64,000 nucleotides of DNA from Heterodera schachtii. Lineage: Eukaryota > Nematoda > Chromadorea > Rhabditida > Heteroderidae. Below are positions 31,819 to 41,840 of this stretch, one piece after another. The position numbers were made by a program, and so were the translations under genes. Below the pieces are notes generated by a model. The model was not told the origin of the DNA, made no database searches, and saw only the letters and a program-made list of their open reading frames with translations. Where the stretch lies: positions 1,975,475 to 2,039,474 of the forward strand of contig SIJG01000009.1 of assembly GCA_023374025.1 (NCBI GenBank). Direction: 5' to 3'. Position 1 is the first letter of the stretch. Each line of letters opens with the position of its first letter.

Positions 31819-32748
31819 TTTTCTGGACAAAATTTAATTGAGTATCGTTTGGCAGCAAAGATATTATTTATCCCATCACTTGGTTATGGTAAGTTAATAA
31901 TTTGAATTTTTATAATTTATTAAATTACTTTTTAGGAGCAATTTACACTTCAATGCTTTTCACAGGAGTTGACCGACTGATCGTATTAATTTTTGGTGAA
32001 ATGTACGGTAATTATTCTTAATTAATTAATTCAATTTAAATTTATAGGAACAATAAGTATAAAATTCGTTTGTATTTGGCAAGTGTCACAATTATATCTG
32101 CTTTCTTCGGTTGCTTTTCTACTGTTTCACTGTACCAAGATGCTCAAATGCATGGTGATCTGCTGATCACCGGTTGCACTGTTGACTTTTTTATGGTTTA
32201 ATTAAAAAGCACAAAATTGAACAATTATATATTTTAGTTTACGCCAATCTTTCGAATCATTATTTATTTGTTGATCATCACAAGCACTTTAATCATTTAT
32301 CTGGTTGTTGGAATTGTGATCAAATTTAAATCAACCGGTTGCTTAATGCTTAATTACACTATTCCAATTTTAATTGCCCACTAATTTAGGTTTACCCACG
32401 GCTGATTCGATGAATAAGCGTGTTTTTCGTGCTCTTTGTTGTATCATCACAGTGAACATTGGGGGCTATTTAATCTGCATGATTTTTGTTGACCTGATCA
32501 AGCAATTTATTTCGTCTCCGATCACTGCTTGGTTTGAACAAGTAATCGCTTTAATTCTCTTGAGCATTGGCGCTGCGTCGAGTGGACCAATTTTATATTT
32601 TACGAGGTAAATTAAACTTAAATGGTTTTTAATTATTTTATTTATTTAGCACGGAATATCGAACGCATTTCGGAATGCATTTCCAATAATATTCAAACGA
32701 AATTTAAACGTAATTCATGTTTTGCCGCAGCAAAACGCAAGCTAATTC
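31815..32748 (+). pseudogene. 5'-truncated srsx copy with exon 8 frameshift, end of array
   Basis: Exons end at 31888, then 31936-32002, 32048-32195, 32238-32337, 32390-32606 and from 32650. Exon 7 reads SSGPILYFTR instead of SNGPILYFTR. In exon 8 ATCGAACGCATT replaces ATCGAAAAGCATT, a one-base loss that shifts the frame after STEYR. Downstream sequence diverges from the other copies, so this is the array's edge. 32750-33110 is AT-rich and empty. Confidence 0.8.
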
Positions 32749-33117
32749 GCTGAGAAAGCTTATGACACAAATCCAATCTTTTATAAATTTTTAATTGTAA
32801 ATTATAACACTTCACTCTTTTTTCACATAATTTTTTATTACTTATATATTCTTTTTAATTTACGAAAGTAAAGTAATATTCATTTCCTAATTTCTTTATA
32901 CAAAAAAACTTTTGTGAAAGAGTTAATAATACATTATTTTGTCGTCAATTTGATTATTTCATAACAAAATGCATTCAACCAAAGTGTAAAAGGATTTATA
33001 TATTATTACTTTGTATAGAATAAATATTAAATTTGTTTAAAATTATAAACAAAACAACACCGAATGTCTAATTTTCTTCGGAGACATCATAAATCTAATA
33101 AGCCCCGCACTGGTGCT

Positions 33118-34330
33118 CTCGGGTGCACATTGACTATGCCGGACCATTTTTCGGGAAAGAGTTCGACGCATATTCGAAATACCTGGAAGTTTTTGAAATG
33201 CCGACAAAATGCAACCATTGAAAAACTTTGATACCTCTTCAGTCGCATGGACTCCCCGAAACTCTGGTCTCGGACAACGGAACGCAGTTCATCAGCCATG
33301 GATTTGCAACATTCGTAAACATTAATGGCATCAAACGCCTGTTCTCAGCGCCGTACCATCCGATGTCCAACGGCCAATCAGAGCGATTTGTGGAAACCTT
33401 TAAAAGGACTCCTAAAATTAAAAGGGGAGGGGGCACCCGTGCTGAGACGATGCGAAAAAAACTCAGTGTGGACGATGCGAAAAACTCAATGATTGATAAA
33501 ATAATTAAATTTAATTATACTAATCGGTCTCAATGAATTTAATTAAACGACTAATATTTAAATATAAATTAAAAAAGAATAACATAAAAATTCGCCATTA
33601 TAAGAGATTATATTTTGTAAGATTCAATTTTCACCATGTAGAATCTTCTTGTTAGGCAAAAGACTCGAGAAAGATCTGGGTCAGTCCGACAATGACGACG
33701 CAATATCCGAAGGGTGTACCGACTTTTGCGCCGCAGACACTTGCGCCGTGATATTGCGCCTCGACACTTGAGCCGCCCAGTAAAAATAGACATGCGACAC
33801 TTGCGCCGCCTATAAAACTCATTTACTCCGTTCATTCAAATTTTAAATAATCCAAAAATTTTTATTTCAACTAAAACCTTTAGTATATTAATATGGCTTA
33901 TTAAATCTCATTATTTTTGTTTTCCTTGGCATCATATTTGCCTTTTCTGCTGATACACGCACGCATTGACAAAAACAAAGGATTAGCTGTCTATCGTTGA
34001 GATTAGTTTTTTCGCATTTCTTTTAATTGTTTTATGTTAAAATTCATTGAAAATTGCTAAATATTTTAAAATATATTTTTGACTGAGCGGGGCAAATGTC
34101 CATTTTTGCTTGGCGGGGCAAGTGTCGAGGCGCAATTGTCCGCGGCGAAAATTTCGCCGCGTAAGTGTTGATTTTGCTGAGCGGCGCAAATGTCCATTTT
34201 TGCTATGCGGCGCAAATTTCGCGGCGCAAAATCGCAACACGATCCGAAGAAGATCAGCAAACACAGCCAAGCCGAAACCCTCAACGGAACAGACGTGCCC
34301 TCGGACCGAACAACCACAAAGATAAATGAA
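33118..34330 (+). pseudogene. Ty3/gypsy integrase fragment, interrupted by foldback
   Basis: The plus strand encodes a decayed integrase core: HIDYAGPFF then, after frameshifts, LPETLVSDNGTQFISHGFATFVN and RLFSAPYHPMSNGQSERFVETFKR (the D..NG.QF and S.PYHP..NGQ.ER.V..FK motifs of retroviral-type integrases). The pol tail resumes around 33640-33712 and after the foldback at 34242 (EEDQQTQPSRNPQRNRRALG). A related minus-strand fragment is at 59101-60009. No LTR was found next to it. Confidence 0.65.
33713..34241. mobile_element. Foldback element with CTTGCGCCGC/GGCGCAAATG arrays
   Basis: The left end has repeated GACACTTGCGCCGC-like units (33720-33820) and the right end their inverse, GGCGCAAATGTCCATTTTTG-type units (34085-34240). 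The target duplication ATCCGAAG is at 33705-33712 and 34242-34249. It splits the gypsy tail so that removal restores a plausible frame. A related block (GAGCGGCGCCAATGCCC) is at 6410-6470 and 10320-10383. Confidence 0.65.
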
Positions 34331-34861
34331 TAAAAAAATAATTATCTTGTAAATAATATCCAATCATACATGTTAGAATAATTAAAGAATGATACGCTTA
34401 TCAATGAGAATTCAATGAATTTAATTTCGAATATTTTAAATTAATAATAGAATAATATTTCTACGTCCAATTTGAAACAAATTTTCATTCAAAAATAAAT
34501 CCGTTACGCCAACTCCGTCCCAATAAATAAATAGCCAATTCTACCCCTTTATAGAAATTTTGAAAATTTTCAAAGTATTTTGAAGAATTTTTTATTTCAA
34601 AAATTATAATTTTTTTTTAAATTTCTTTACAAATGATTTTTTTTCTTTATTTGAATATCAAATGAAACATAAGAATTTCAAAAATAAAAAAAAGCAGCCT
34701 AATAAACTAATAAAAAATAAGTAATTCAGCTCATACATGATTGGCATAATGGGAATGGAAATTTCCAAAGTGTTACCTGAACAGCGTAATTAAAAATTTC
34801 ATGAAAAAATGGGTTTTTTATACAAATTTTCCTTCAATTTTAAATGCAAAAAAACAATTAT
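34331..34861. other. AT-rich non-coding
   Basis: No gene or repeat boundary that I can support. It holds A/T homopolymer runs and the 3' flank of the minus-strand receptor. Confidence 0.4.
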
Positions 34862-37426
34862 TTACGAGTTTTGCATGTTTTGCTGCGGAGTCGTCTGATT
34901 CGTGCTCGATAATCGTTTGAGGATGAATGGGAATTGTGCATGAAAAGCATGACGATATTCAGTACTAAAAAGGAAAAATTAATTTGAAGCCAAAAAATAT
35001 GTTATTTATATTTGAATATTATAAAAAAAAACCTTCATGTTAAATTTTGTTAAAAACTCAAAAAAATTTCCCAAGGCAAAAAGAGGTCAAAAATAATACT
35101 GAATCATCCCCATATTTGTTTACCTCGTAAAATACAAAATTGGACCGTTGGATGCCGCGCCAATGTTCAAAGGGATGGCGGTGATCTGTTGGCCGAACCA
35201 GGAAGTGATCGGGCACGAAATTGCCGGTTTGATCAGCAGTACATAGAACAGAAGGATGAAATAGCCGCCAATGTTCACAGCAATGATGCAGAAAAGTGAT
35301 CGAAAAGTGCGTTGATTGATCGAATCAGCCGATGGTAAACCTTGAACAAAAAGAAGATTCAAATTTTATGGTAAATTTATTAAAAATGTTTTTCATAATT
35401 TGATACATTTTCAATCATAACCATAAGTTTTGATTCTGACCACAATGCCAACAACAATGTAAATGATGCCAGTCAATATGACGAGTAAGAGGTACAAAAT
35501 ATCAAGAGAAGAGCCCTAAAAAAACAAATTAATTCGAATCATTATAAAATTAAAATTAAAAAAATTAATTAGAAAATCATTATAATTGTAAGGCTGGTAA
35601 TTATATAAACATGCATTTTTTTAACCTAAACTGGAAAAGCTTTAAACGCATGAAAAATATGTTTTTTTTTAGCATGCTTTGAAGCTTCCAAGGTGAAGTT
35701 CTATATGCATATTTAGCATATTTCTTCATTTATTCTTTTTTATATGCTTATTTTGATATTTTCTCAGAAAATCTTTTATTAAAACGGCCCCTTTGACCTC
35801 TAAGGACAAAAAAAAAAATTTCAAAAACTTAATTTTTATATTTACATTAATAAAAAAATACAACCTTCGAAAAAACTGGAAATTTACACCAAAATTATGT
35901 TTAAAAATGGAAAATTTTAGATTTTACTCAATTTTCTTCAAAATTATTAATTTTATTTTTTATTTTTTTTTCTTCTACAATCTATTTCATACCATATTTA
36001 GCTATTTTCGAAATTTTTGGTTTAAATTCAATGGAAGAAATTTTTGAGAATTTTTTTCCTTAATAGAGAATTGCATTTAATTTCCTTAAAAAAGTCCCCA
36101 AGCGTTCCGGTGATCATCTGATCGCCATACAATTGCATTTTATGATAAAACGAAATACACGAAGCGGAGCAAAAGAACAAACATATGAATGTTATCACTG
36201 CCAAATACAGTCGTTTTTTGATTTTATCGTGGCTAAAAAAAAGAAAATTAGAAAATTTTTGAGGAAAAATAAATAAATATTTTTTACATTTCCGTAAAAA
36301 TAATTCCAATCAGTCGGTCAATGCCAGTGAAAAACATTGTTGGAAATGTTCCACCTAAAAATAAAATTTAAATTATAAAAAATTTAATAAATTCAAAAAA
36401 ATTTAACAAGGATGACATGATAAATTTGCCCAAAGAAAGGCGATTTTTGGTTTTTGACAAAAATTCTGAACCAAATTATGTTAAGATTTTGAATAAATTG
36501 GTATTTGATTATTAATTTATTTCAAAAAAATACTCAAAATTTTGGGAAAAAACTTATTTTTATGAAGGTGTTTTTCAATTCAAATTTACCAATTCCAAAT
36601 GCCGCAGTGATTTGAATTTTGGCAGCCAAATTGTACACAATAAAATTTTGGCCAGACAATGCAGTGTACACAAAAAGGAAATGGCCAAATTGGTGAAACA
36701 CTTCAAAAAAGGAATAAAGCGTCAAAAGGTAATTAACGGTGCCATGAAGTGACCTAAAAATACAGAAAATTTTAATTTAATACAATTATGTATTCCAAAA
36801 TGATTTTTTATTTATTGCAAAATGTAAAATTTAACTTGCTTTGATCGAATTGAAACGAAAATCACGGAAACATTCAAAGCAATTCCAATTGCAGCGATTG
36901 TGCCCAAAGTGAGTGCGCAGGTGATCAGGGACAAGCTTGGATTTGCGTCTTTGAAAGTCAAATAAAACTGAAAATTTAAGTAAAAAATTTTTTAATATGG
37001 CGTCACTATTCTATTGCTTATAACTCTTATAAAAAGCAACCAAATTTTTAATTATTATCTCCTTCGATAGCCCTAAATATTCTCTATAATCCTTTATATC
37101 AATAAAAATTTCTTTAAGTTTCCAAAATTTTATGACAAAAAATGTTGTTGAAAATTCTGATTTTTTGAGTTCCTCAGTCCATAACTTTTTTTAAACTTAA
37201 CGAAATGTTTTGGAATTTTACAGGCTAATAGAAAACCCCAATTAGAGCAATATCGGATATTATCAATAATTAAAATTTGTTTACGCTTGAACAAGTTTAT
37301 AAACAATTTTTTGTCAAAAATTTTCCATTTGATGGTTTTTGAGTAAAGACCCAGCACCAATGATTATACAAAAAAAAAAAAAAAAAAAATTACCGTATTT
37401 GTTGTATAGTAGGAAGAGTCAGCCAT
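34862..37426 (-). CDS. srsx-like chemoreceptor GPCR, 317 aa, atypical splice donors
   Basis: Exons (minus): 37426-37394 (MADSSYYTTNT), 36967-36840, 36753-36590, 36354-36288, 36232-36085, 35515-35422, 35340-35124, 34964-34862. All are in phase with the family pattern and the frame is open. Motifs: LHGTVNYLLTLYSFFEVFHQ, GIDRLI, DKIKKRLYLAVITF, GLPSADSINQRTFRSLFC, SNGPILYFTR, STEYRHAF. Two oddities: the donor after exon 2 is GC (GCAAGT, a known minor class), and the donor after exon 5 is GA (AAG|GAAATT, 36084-36083), for which no nearby GT substitutes. Intron 1 is lengthened by a foldback and a poly-A run, intron 5 by a MITE-like insertion. Either expression is impaired or one base is wrong in the assembly. 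Confidence 0.75.
35600..36055. mobile_element. MITE-like insertion in receptor intron 5
   Basis: Contains GCATGCTTTGAAGCTTCCAA and ATATGCATATTTAGCATATT, resembling the interior of the MITEs at 128-640 and 2047-2611. I could not find its terminal repeats or a clean target duplication, so the boundaries are approximate. Confidence 0.35.
37010..37391. mobile_element. Foldback relic plus poly-A in receptor intron 1
   Basis: CATAACTTTTTTTAAACTTA and TACAGGCTAATAGAAA, together with TTCGATAGCCCTAAATATTC, are the conserved core words of the 14756-15125 foldback family. A run of about 20 A lies at 37372-37391 just before the exon 1 donor. Confidence 0.4.
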
Positions 37427-38400
37427 ATTTTGCCATAAAAAAGCGCTTTTTCCAATGCTTCGAAAAAATTTCTTAGTTAAAATTTTTTGTTCTTGATTAT
37501 TTATTTTTATTAAAGAACGACGAACAAATTACATCAACCATTTTACAGGTAAGTACAAAAGATCACACTACAAAATTCCATGATTCAATTAGAGAAAAGC
37601 CACCAGAAATCAGTGGCTTTTATTTGCTGACAAATGTAAAGTCAGCAGCCATTTATTTAGTAACTGTAATTAAATTACATTTAATTATTGGACAATTCTA
37701 ACGGAGCAGGCAAAAAATGTGATTTTCACGTGATTCATAAAGTAAATTGCTTAAAAAATATGAATATTCAATAGGCCAAATAAAATGAAAGTTTTTATAA
37801 AATTTTAATTTTTGTAAAAAATTTATGTTTTTCAATAAAGCATCTTTTCTTAATTATTTGGTTTTATATTAAATTTTTAATTAATTTCGAAACTTTGGAA
37901 TTATTTTGTTGTCACTAAATTTTTCGATTAAAATGCTTATAAATAAATAAATAAAATGTTTAAATTAATTTTAAAATAGAATTCTTAATGCCTTAATTAA
38001 CTTATTTATTTTTATACAATTCTTGAACAGAAAGTTTAATGATTTTTTTTAATAAGAATTCTTTTTTTAGTTGTTTTTTTATTTTTGAATCTATAAAATA
38101 TGTTTTTTAGTCAAACTTTGGACAATAAAGATGTAAGACATAAAAAGAAGCAAATAAGACTGACAGAAAGCTAATATAAAAAATATTTTGTCGATAATTT
38201 TCGGTCTCATTTTAAAATCACACGAAAATTTGAAAGAAAATCCACCAATTTCCGCTAAAAAGATTTTTTGTATCTTTTTGTCTAATAAAAGCCACGTCTA
38301 TTAAGGAAATAAAAAAGGGATATTTAACCGTACAGAAAAAACCAAAAAATCACCAATTATTTTCTTCATTAATTTAATTTAAATTAAAAATTTTTTTGCC

Positions 38401-39082
38401 ATGTTTTCTCTGCTGCTCTCCATCTACCTAATGGTATTTTTTGCCTGTTGCAATGCAATGCCAAGTAAATTTAAATAAATTAAAAAAGTCAAATTTTAAA
38501 TAATTAAACACCATTCATTGAAAAATTATTTTCTAATTGAGATTTTAACAAAATTATTAAATTTAAATTCCACAGATTTTCCGTGCTGTCCGGGAAGTCA
38601 GCAAGTGGTTGCTGTGATGTCCAATTACATTAACACTTTCTCTGCTGCTGGTGCTGACAAATCTACAGTATGCTCAACCGCGAAAAATACTGTGGATGTG
38701 ATAAAAAGTGAACTGTCCTCTCGCGGCGGATGCCCAAGCGGAGGAGAAGCACTAATTGAGAACGAAATCGACCGACAGCTGAAGAGTAATAACCATCAGA
38801 TCATGGGAAAAATATATATAATTAATATTTTCCTAATTACCTCATTAAGACATTGCGAAAATGGCGATCACTTATGAGGACGAGTGCCCGTACAACTTGG
38901 GCTTTGCCCGTGCCATGTTTGACTTGGCCGCTGCTGCTGCTGGCCATGCGGGGAACGGCACAGAATGGCAAACAATGAAAGGACAATTTGAGCAGGAAAG
39001 CCAAGCAATCAAAGCAATTGGCCATGAAATGAACATTGAAGTTACTGATGTGCATTTTGGACACCCAAGCAAAGGCAAATAA
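38401..39082 (+). CDS. Small secreted Cys-containing protein, 168 aa, unknown family
   Basis: Exons 38401-38464, 38576-38785, 38850-39082, all GT..AG; the donor of exon 2 is the GTAATA in AAGA|GTAATA, which keeps the frame into NIAKM. A signal peptide (MFSLLLSIYLMVFFACCNA) is followed by a mature protein starting near MPNFPCCPG. The mature part has five cysteines (about 25, 26, 54, 74, 104), a central amphipathic region (SELSSRGGCPSGGEALIENE), DECPYNLGFARAMFDLAAAA and a basic end HFGHPSKGK. I do not recognise the family. Being secreted, small and duplicated is compatible with a parasitism effector, but that is inference. The paralog is at 51652-52341. Confidence 0.75.
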
Positions 39083-39441
39083 AATCAATTTTAAATAAAT
39101 ATTTATTTATATTTCCAAATAATTTTCAAGGATTTTCCGCTCACCAAAATGTGCCAAGTCCAAGCCATATGATTGCCAACCTTGGCCAACAGAGTTCGGT
39201 TGGCCATGGAAAGGCAGACGAACCGATGGCATCGGACTTCGATTTTTGAGGGCACAGAAAAAGGAATATACATATTAGGAGGAAAACTCATACTTCAGAA
39301 AACCATTTTTTTCGCCTATTCTGAAGAAAATTTGTTTTGGTAAAAAAGACTGTACTCAAAATATTTTTTAATATTTATTGATTGGACGTGAAAGCATAGA
39401 ACTTCCATAATTATAAATATATAAGTTAAAAGCGAATTACC

Positions 39442-40312
39442 CCTCCCTAAATAAGCCTAGAATCACAATTTAGTATTTTAAAAATTATTTTTGGTCGATT
39501 GGTACATTTTCAAAAAAAAAATTTTTTTATTTTTAACAAGAAATCTATAAATTTTCAAAAATTCTCAAAATATGTGAAAAAGAAAACAAAAATATGTACG
39601 ACAAATTGACGTAATTTTCGATTTTTTTGGAGGATTTTCAAAAATTTCCGTAAAAATAATATATAAAAGTACCAACTTTTGTTCGCAATCACAAAAAAGA
39701 AAGTGTTTTTCCTACTATTTAGTGCATGGAGAATCTATGAAAAAATATGTATTTACATAAAATTGACATCTATAGTAATAAATATATTTTCAAGACATTC
39801 CCCATTTTTTGGATGTGCTGAAATAAAAAAGGTCCAAAAACCCAAACATTTTAAATAAAATAAAATAATCAAGTGCGATCGTTTACATATAAAATTTAGT
39901 TTTGGAAACATTGAAAATCATTAATTATTCAAATACTTTCAATCTTTTCCGTATATTGAAACCGTTTTTAACCAAAAATGGTAATTCAAATTTGGACTTT
40001 CGACTTTTTATTCGAGTTCCGGTCCGGGGTTCGGAATTCAGAACGGTCTTCTTATAGAATTTTACTTTTATACTACAATACTTAATTCCCTAACTTTATT
40101 TAAAATATTTGTATCACTGACGAATTTCCCACTGACGCATTTTTCACTGACGCATTTTCCACTGACGCATTTTCCAATGACGCATTTTCCGGTCCCGACC
40201 CGACCCCCGACATGTCTCCCCCCGACGGTCCCCGGCCACCGACATTTTGCCCCCCGCCGAGGGGTCGGGGAGCAACCCTTAGAGCAAGGAGAAAATAATA
40301 ATGACACATTTA
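39442..40312. repeat. Arm-specific insertion with CACTGACGCATTTTC minisatellite
   Basis: Present only in the left arm of the inverted duplication. Near 40115-40190 a 15-bp unit CACTGACGCATTTTC repeats about five times, followed by GC-rich CCCGACCCGACCCCCGAC. It resembles one end of the palindromic minisatellite elements; the other end was not identified. No gene. Confidence 0.5.
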
Positions 40313-40665
40313 ACATACACTCAAAACTTTTATTTTTCAAAATTCTAATTCTCTGATCGGGATTCCATGAACCCATGACCTGCATTAAATTCTTTAAAAT
40401 CCGTTATGTATTCTGGACGATCCCTTACAAAACTAAATTTTTCGGGTCTCGCTGCGACAGAATGGAATCCCGTGGGACTGATTAATCCCGAAAATTTTGC
40501 CATTTTCAAAAAATAATGCGGAATTGAGAACGATCCCGCCACAAAATCCCGCGCGGGATTCCGCTCCATATCGGGGCTCTTTTATTCAGCCTTATAAAGT
40601 TAAAAATAGTTTTTTATAAATTGAAAATTTAAACAGATTTAATATTTAGAAAACAGTCTATCTAT

Positions 40666-41311
40666 GGCTCCCGGTAAATTGGACACCGGAAAATTGGACA
40701 CCAGAAAATTGGACACTAATGGAAATTTGGACACCGGAAAATTGGACACTATTAGATATAAAAATAAATAAATTAAAATGAATTTGCAAAAATTTTGGTT
40801 TGGCTAAAAGATTTTGTTTTAGTCTGCACATCCCTGTGTTTTTATAAGCGTAATAAAATGGCAATAATTAAGGTTTTTATTGCTGTAACATCAGGAGAAG
40901 AAGCCACCATAACATTCATAAAGAAAGAAATAAAGTTTTCTTTTAGATAGGATTGCCATTTTTTATGCAATTTACACATTGAATAATCATCGCCCATTTT
41001 CGTGCATTTTTTGGTACATTGTTCAATCATCGTGCATGTTTAATGCCGAATTTACTCTAACAAATAAGTGCCTTAATTCATTAATCCATTTACCCTACAC
41101 AAAATTTATTTTTCAACCTAATTCCTAGCTTTATTTTAGGAATTTGGTGTCCAGTTTTCCGCTGTCCAATTTTCCTTCGGTGTCCAAAATTCCGGCGGTG
41201 CCAGTTTTCCGCTTGGTGTCCAATTTTCTGGTGTCCAATTTTCCGGTGTCCAATTTTCTGGTGTCCAATTTTCCGGTGTCCAATTTTCTGGTGTCCAATT
41301 TACCGGTCCCC
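40666..41311. mobile_element. Palindromic element with TTGGACACCGGAAAA arrays
   Basis: The left end (40675-40750) is an array of AATTGGACACCGGAAA units. The right end (41147-41302) is the inverse array GTGTCCAATTTTCCG with more units. Termini GGCTCCCGGTAAATTGGAC and GTCCAATTTACCGGTCCCC are near-mirror images. An exact 8-bp target duplication CTATCTAT is at 40658-40665 and 41312-41319. The interior has a short AT-rich frame with no recognisable domain. Confidence 0.75.
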
Positions 41312-41640
41312 CTATCTATTACCTTGATATTCAATAATAATTTGAAGCTTAAAAAATAAATTTTAATGCAAGCAGTTAAAAGATTTACACCAAATTGCCA
41401 TTATACTAATCCATCGCGGTGATCGGACACCAAAAAATGGCTTGAGAGCGTTTTGGAAAATATTCCTTTCCTTTATACAATACATTGTCACTCATACTTA
41501 GCTCCTTTTTCAAAAAATAAAAAATAAATTTTCATTCTCATTATGATAAAAAAAAAATCATTTATATGAATTCTTTTTGTTCAGTTAGGTACGGACAAAA
41601 AGCGTTATTCATTTATTATTTAATTATTGGAAAATGTAAA

Positions 41641-41671
41641 ACGTGTAATTTCATTAATTAATTGGCAGGTG
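41641..41671 (-). repeat. 31-bp match to the LINE/receptor junction side
   Basis: ACGTGTAATTTCATTAATTA plus ATTGGCAGGTG matches the 5' edge of all four LINE copies (for example 31787-31817) with one difference. It lies 170 bp upstream of an intact receptor gene. Either a LINE scrap or sequence the LINE end picked up from a receptor promoter. Confidence 0.5.
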
Positions 41672-41840
41672 CCATGAACAGAAAGAAAGGCAGACACAAA
41701 AAATCACAAATATTATGTAAATTCAGAAACATTTAATTAAATTAATTGTCAGGTGAGCTTTCGGTTTTTACTCAAGCAAATTAAGTATTGCCATTTGTTG
41801 TTTTATCTTAAAAAAATTAATTAAACAAAAATTAAACAAA

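Larger units (their letters stand above)
37599..40575. repeat. Inverted duplication, left arm
   Basis: Matches the complement of 50990-53143: GCCACCAGAAATCAGTGGCT at one end, the whole secreted-protein gene, the 3' flank with GCCATATGATTGCCAACC, and the block GATCGGGATTCCATGAACCC near the other end. The left arm is longer because it holds about 870 bp (39442-40312) absent from the right arm. Confidence 0.8.
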
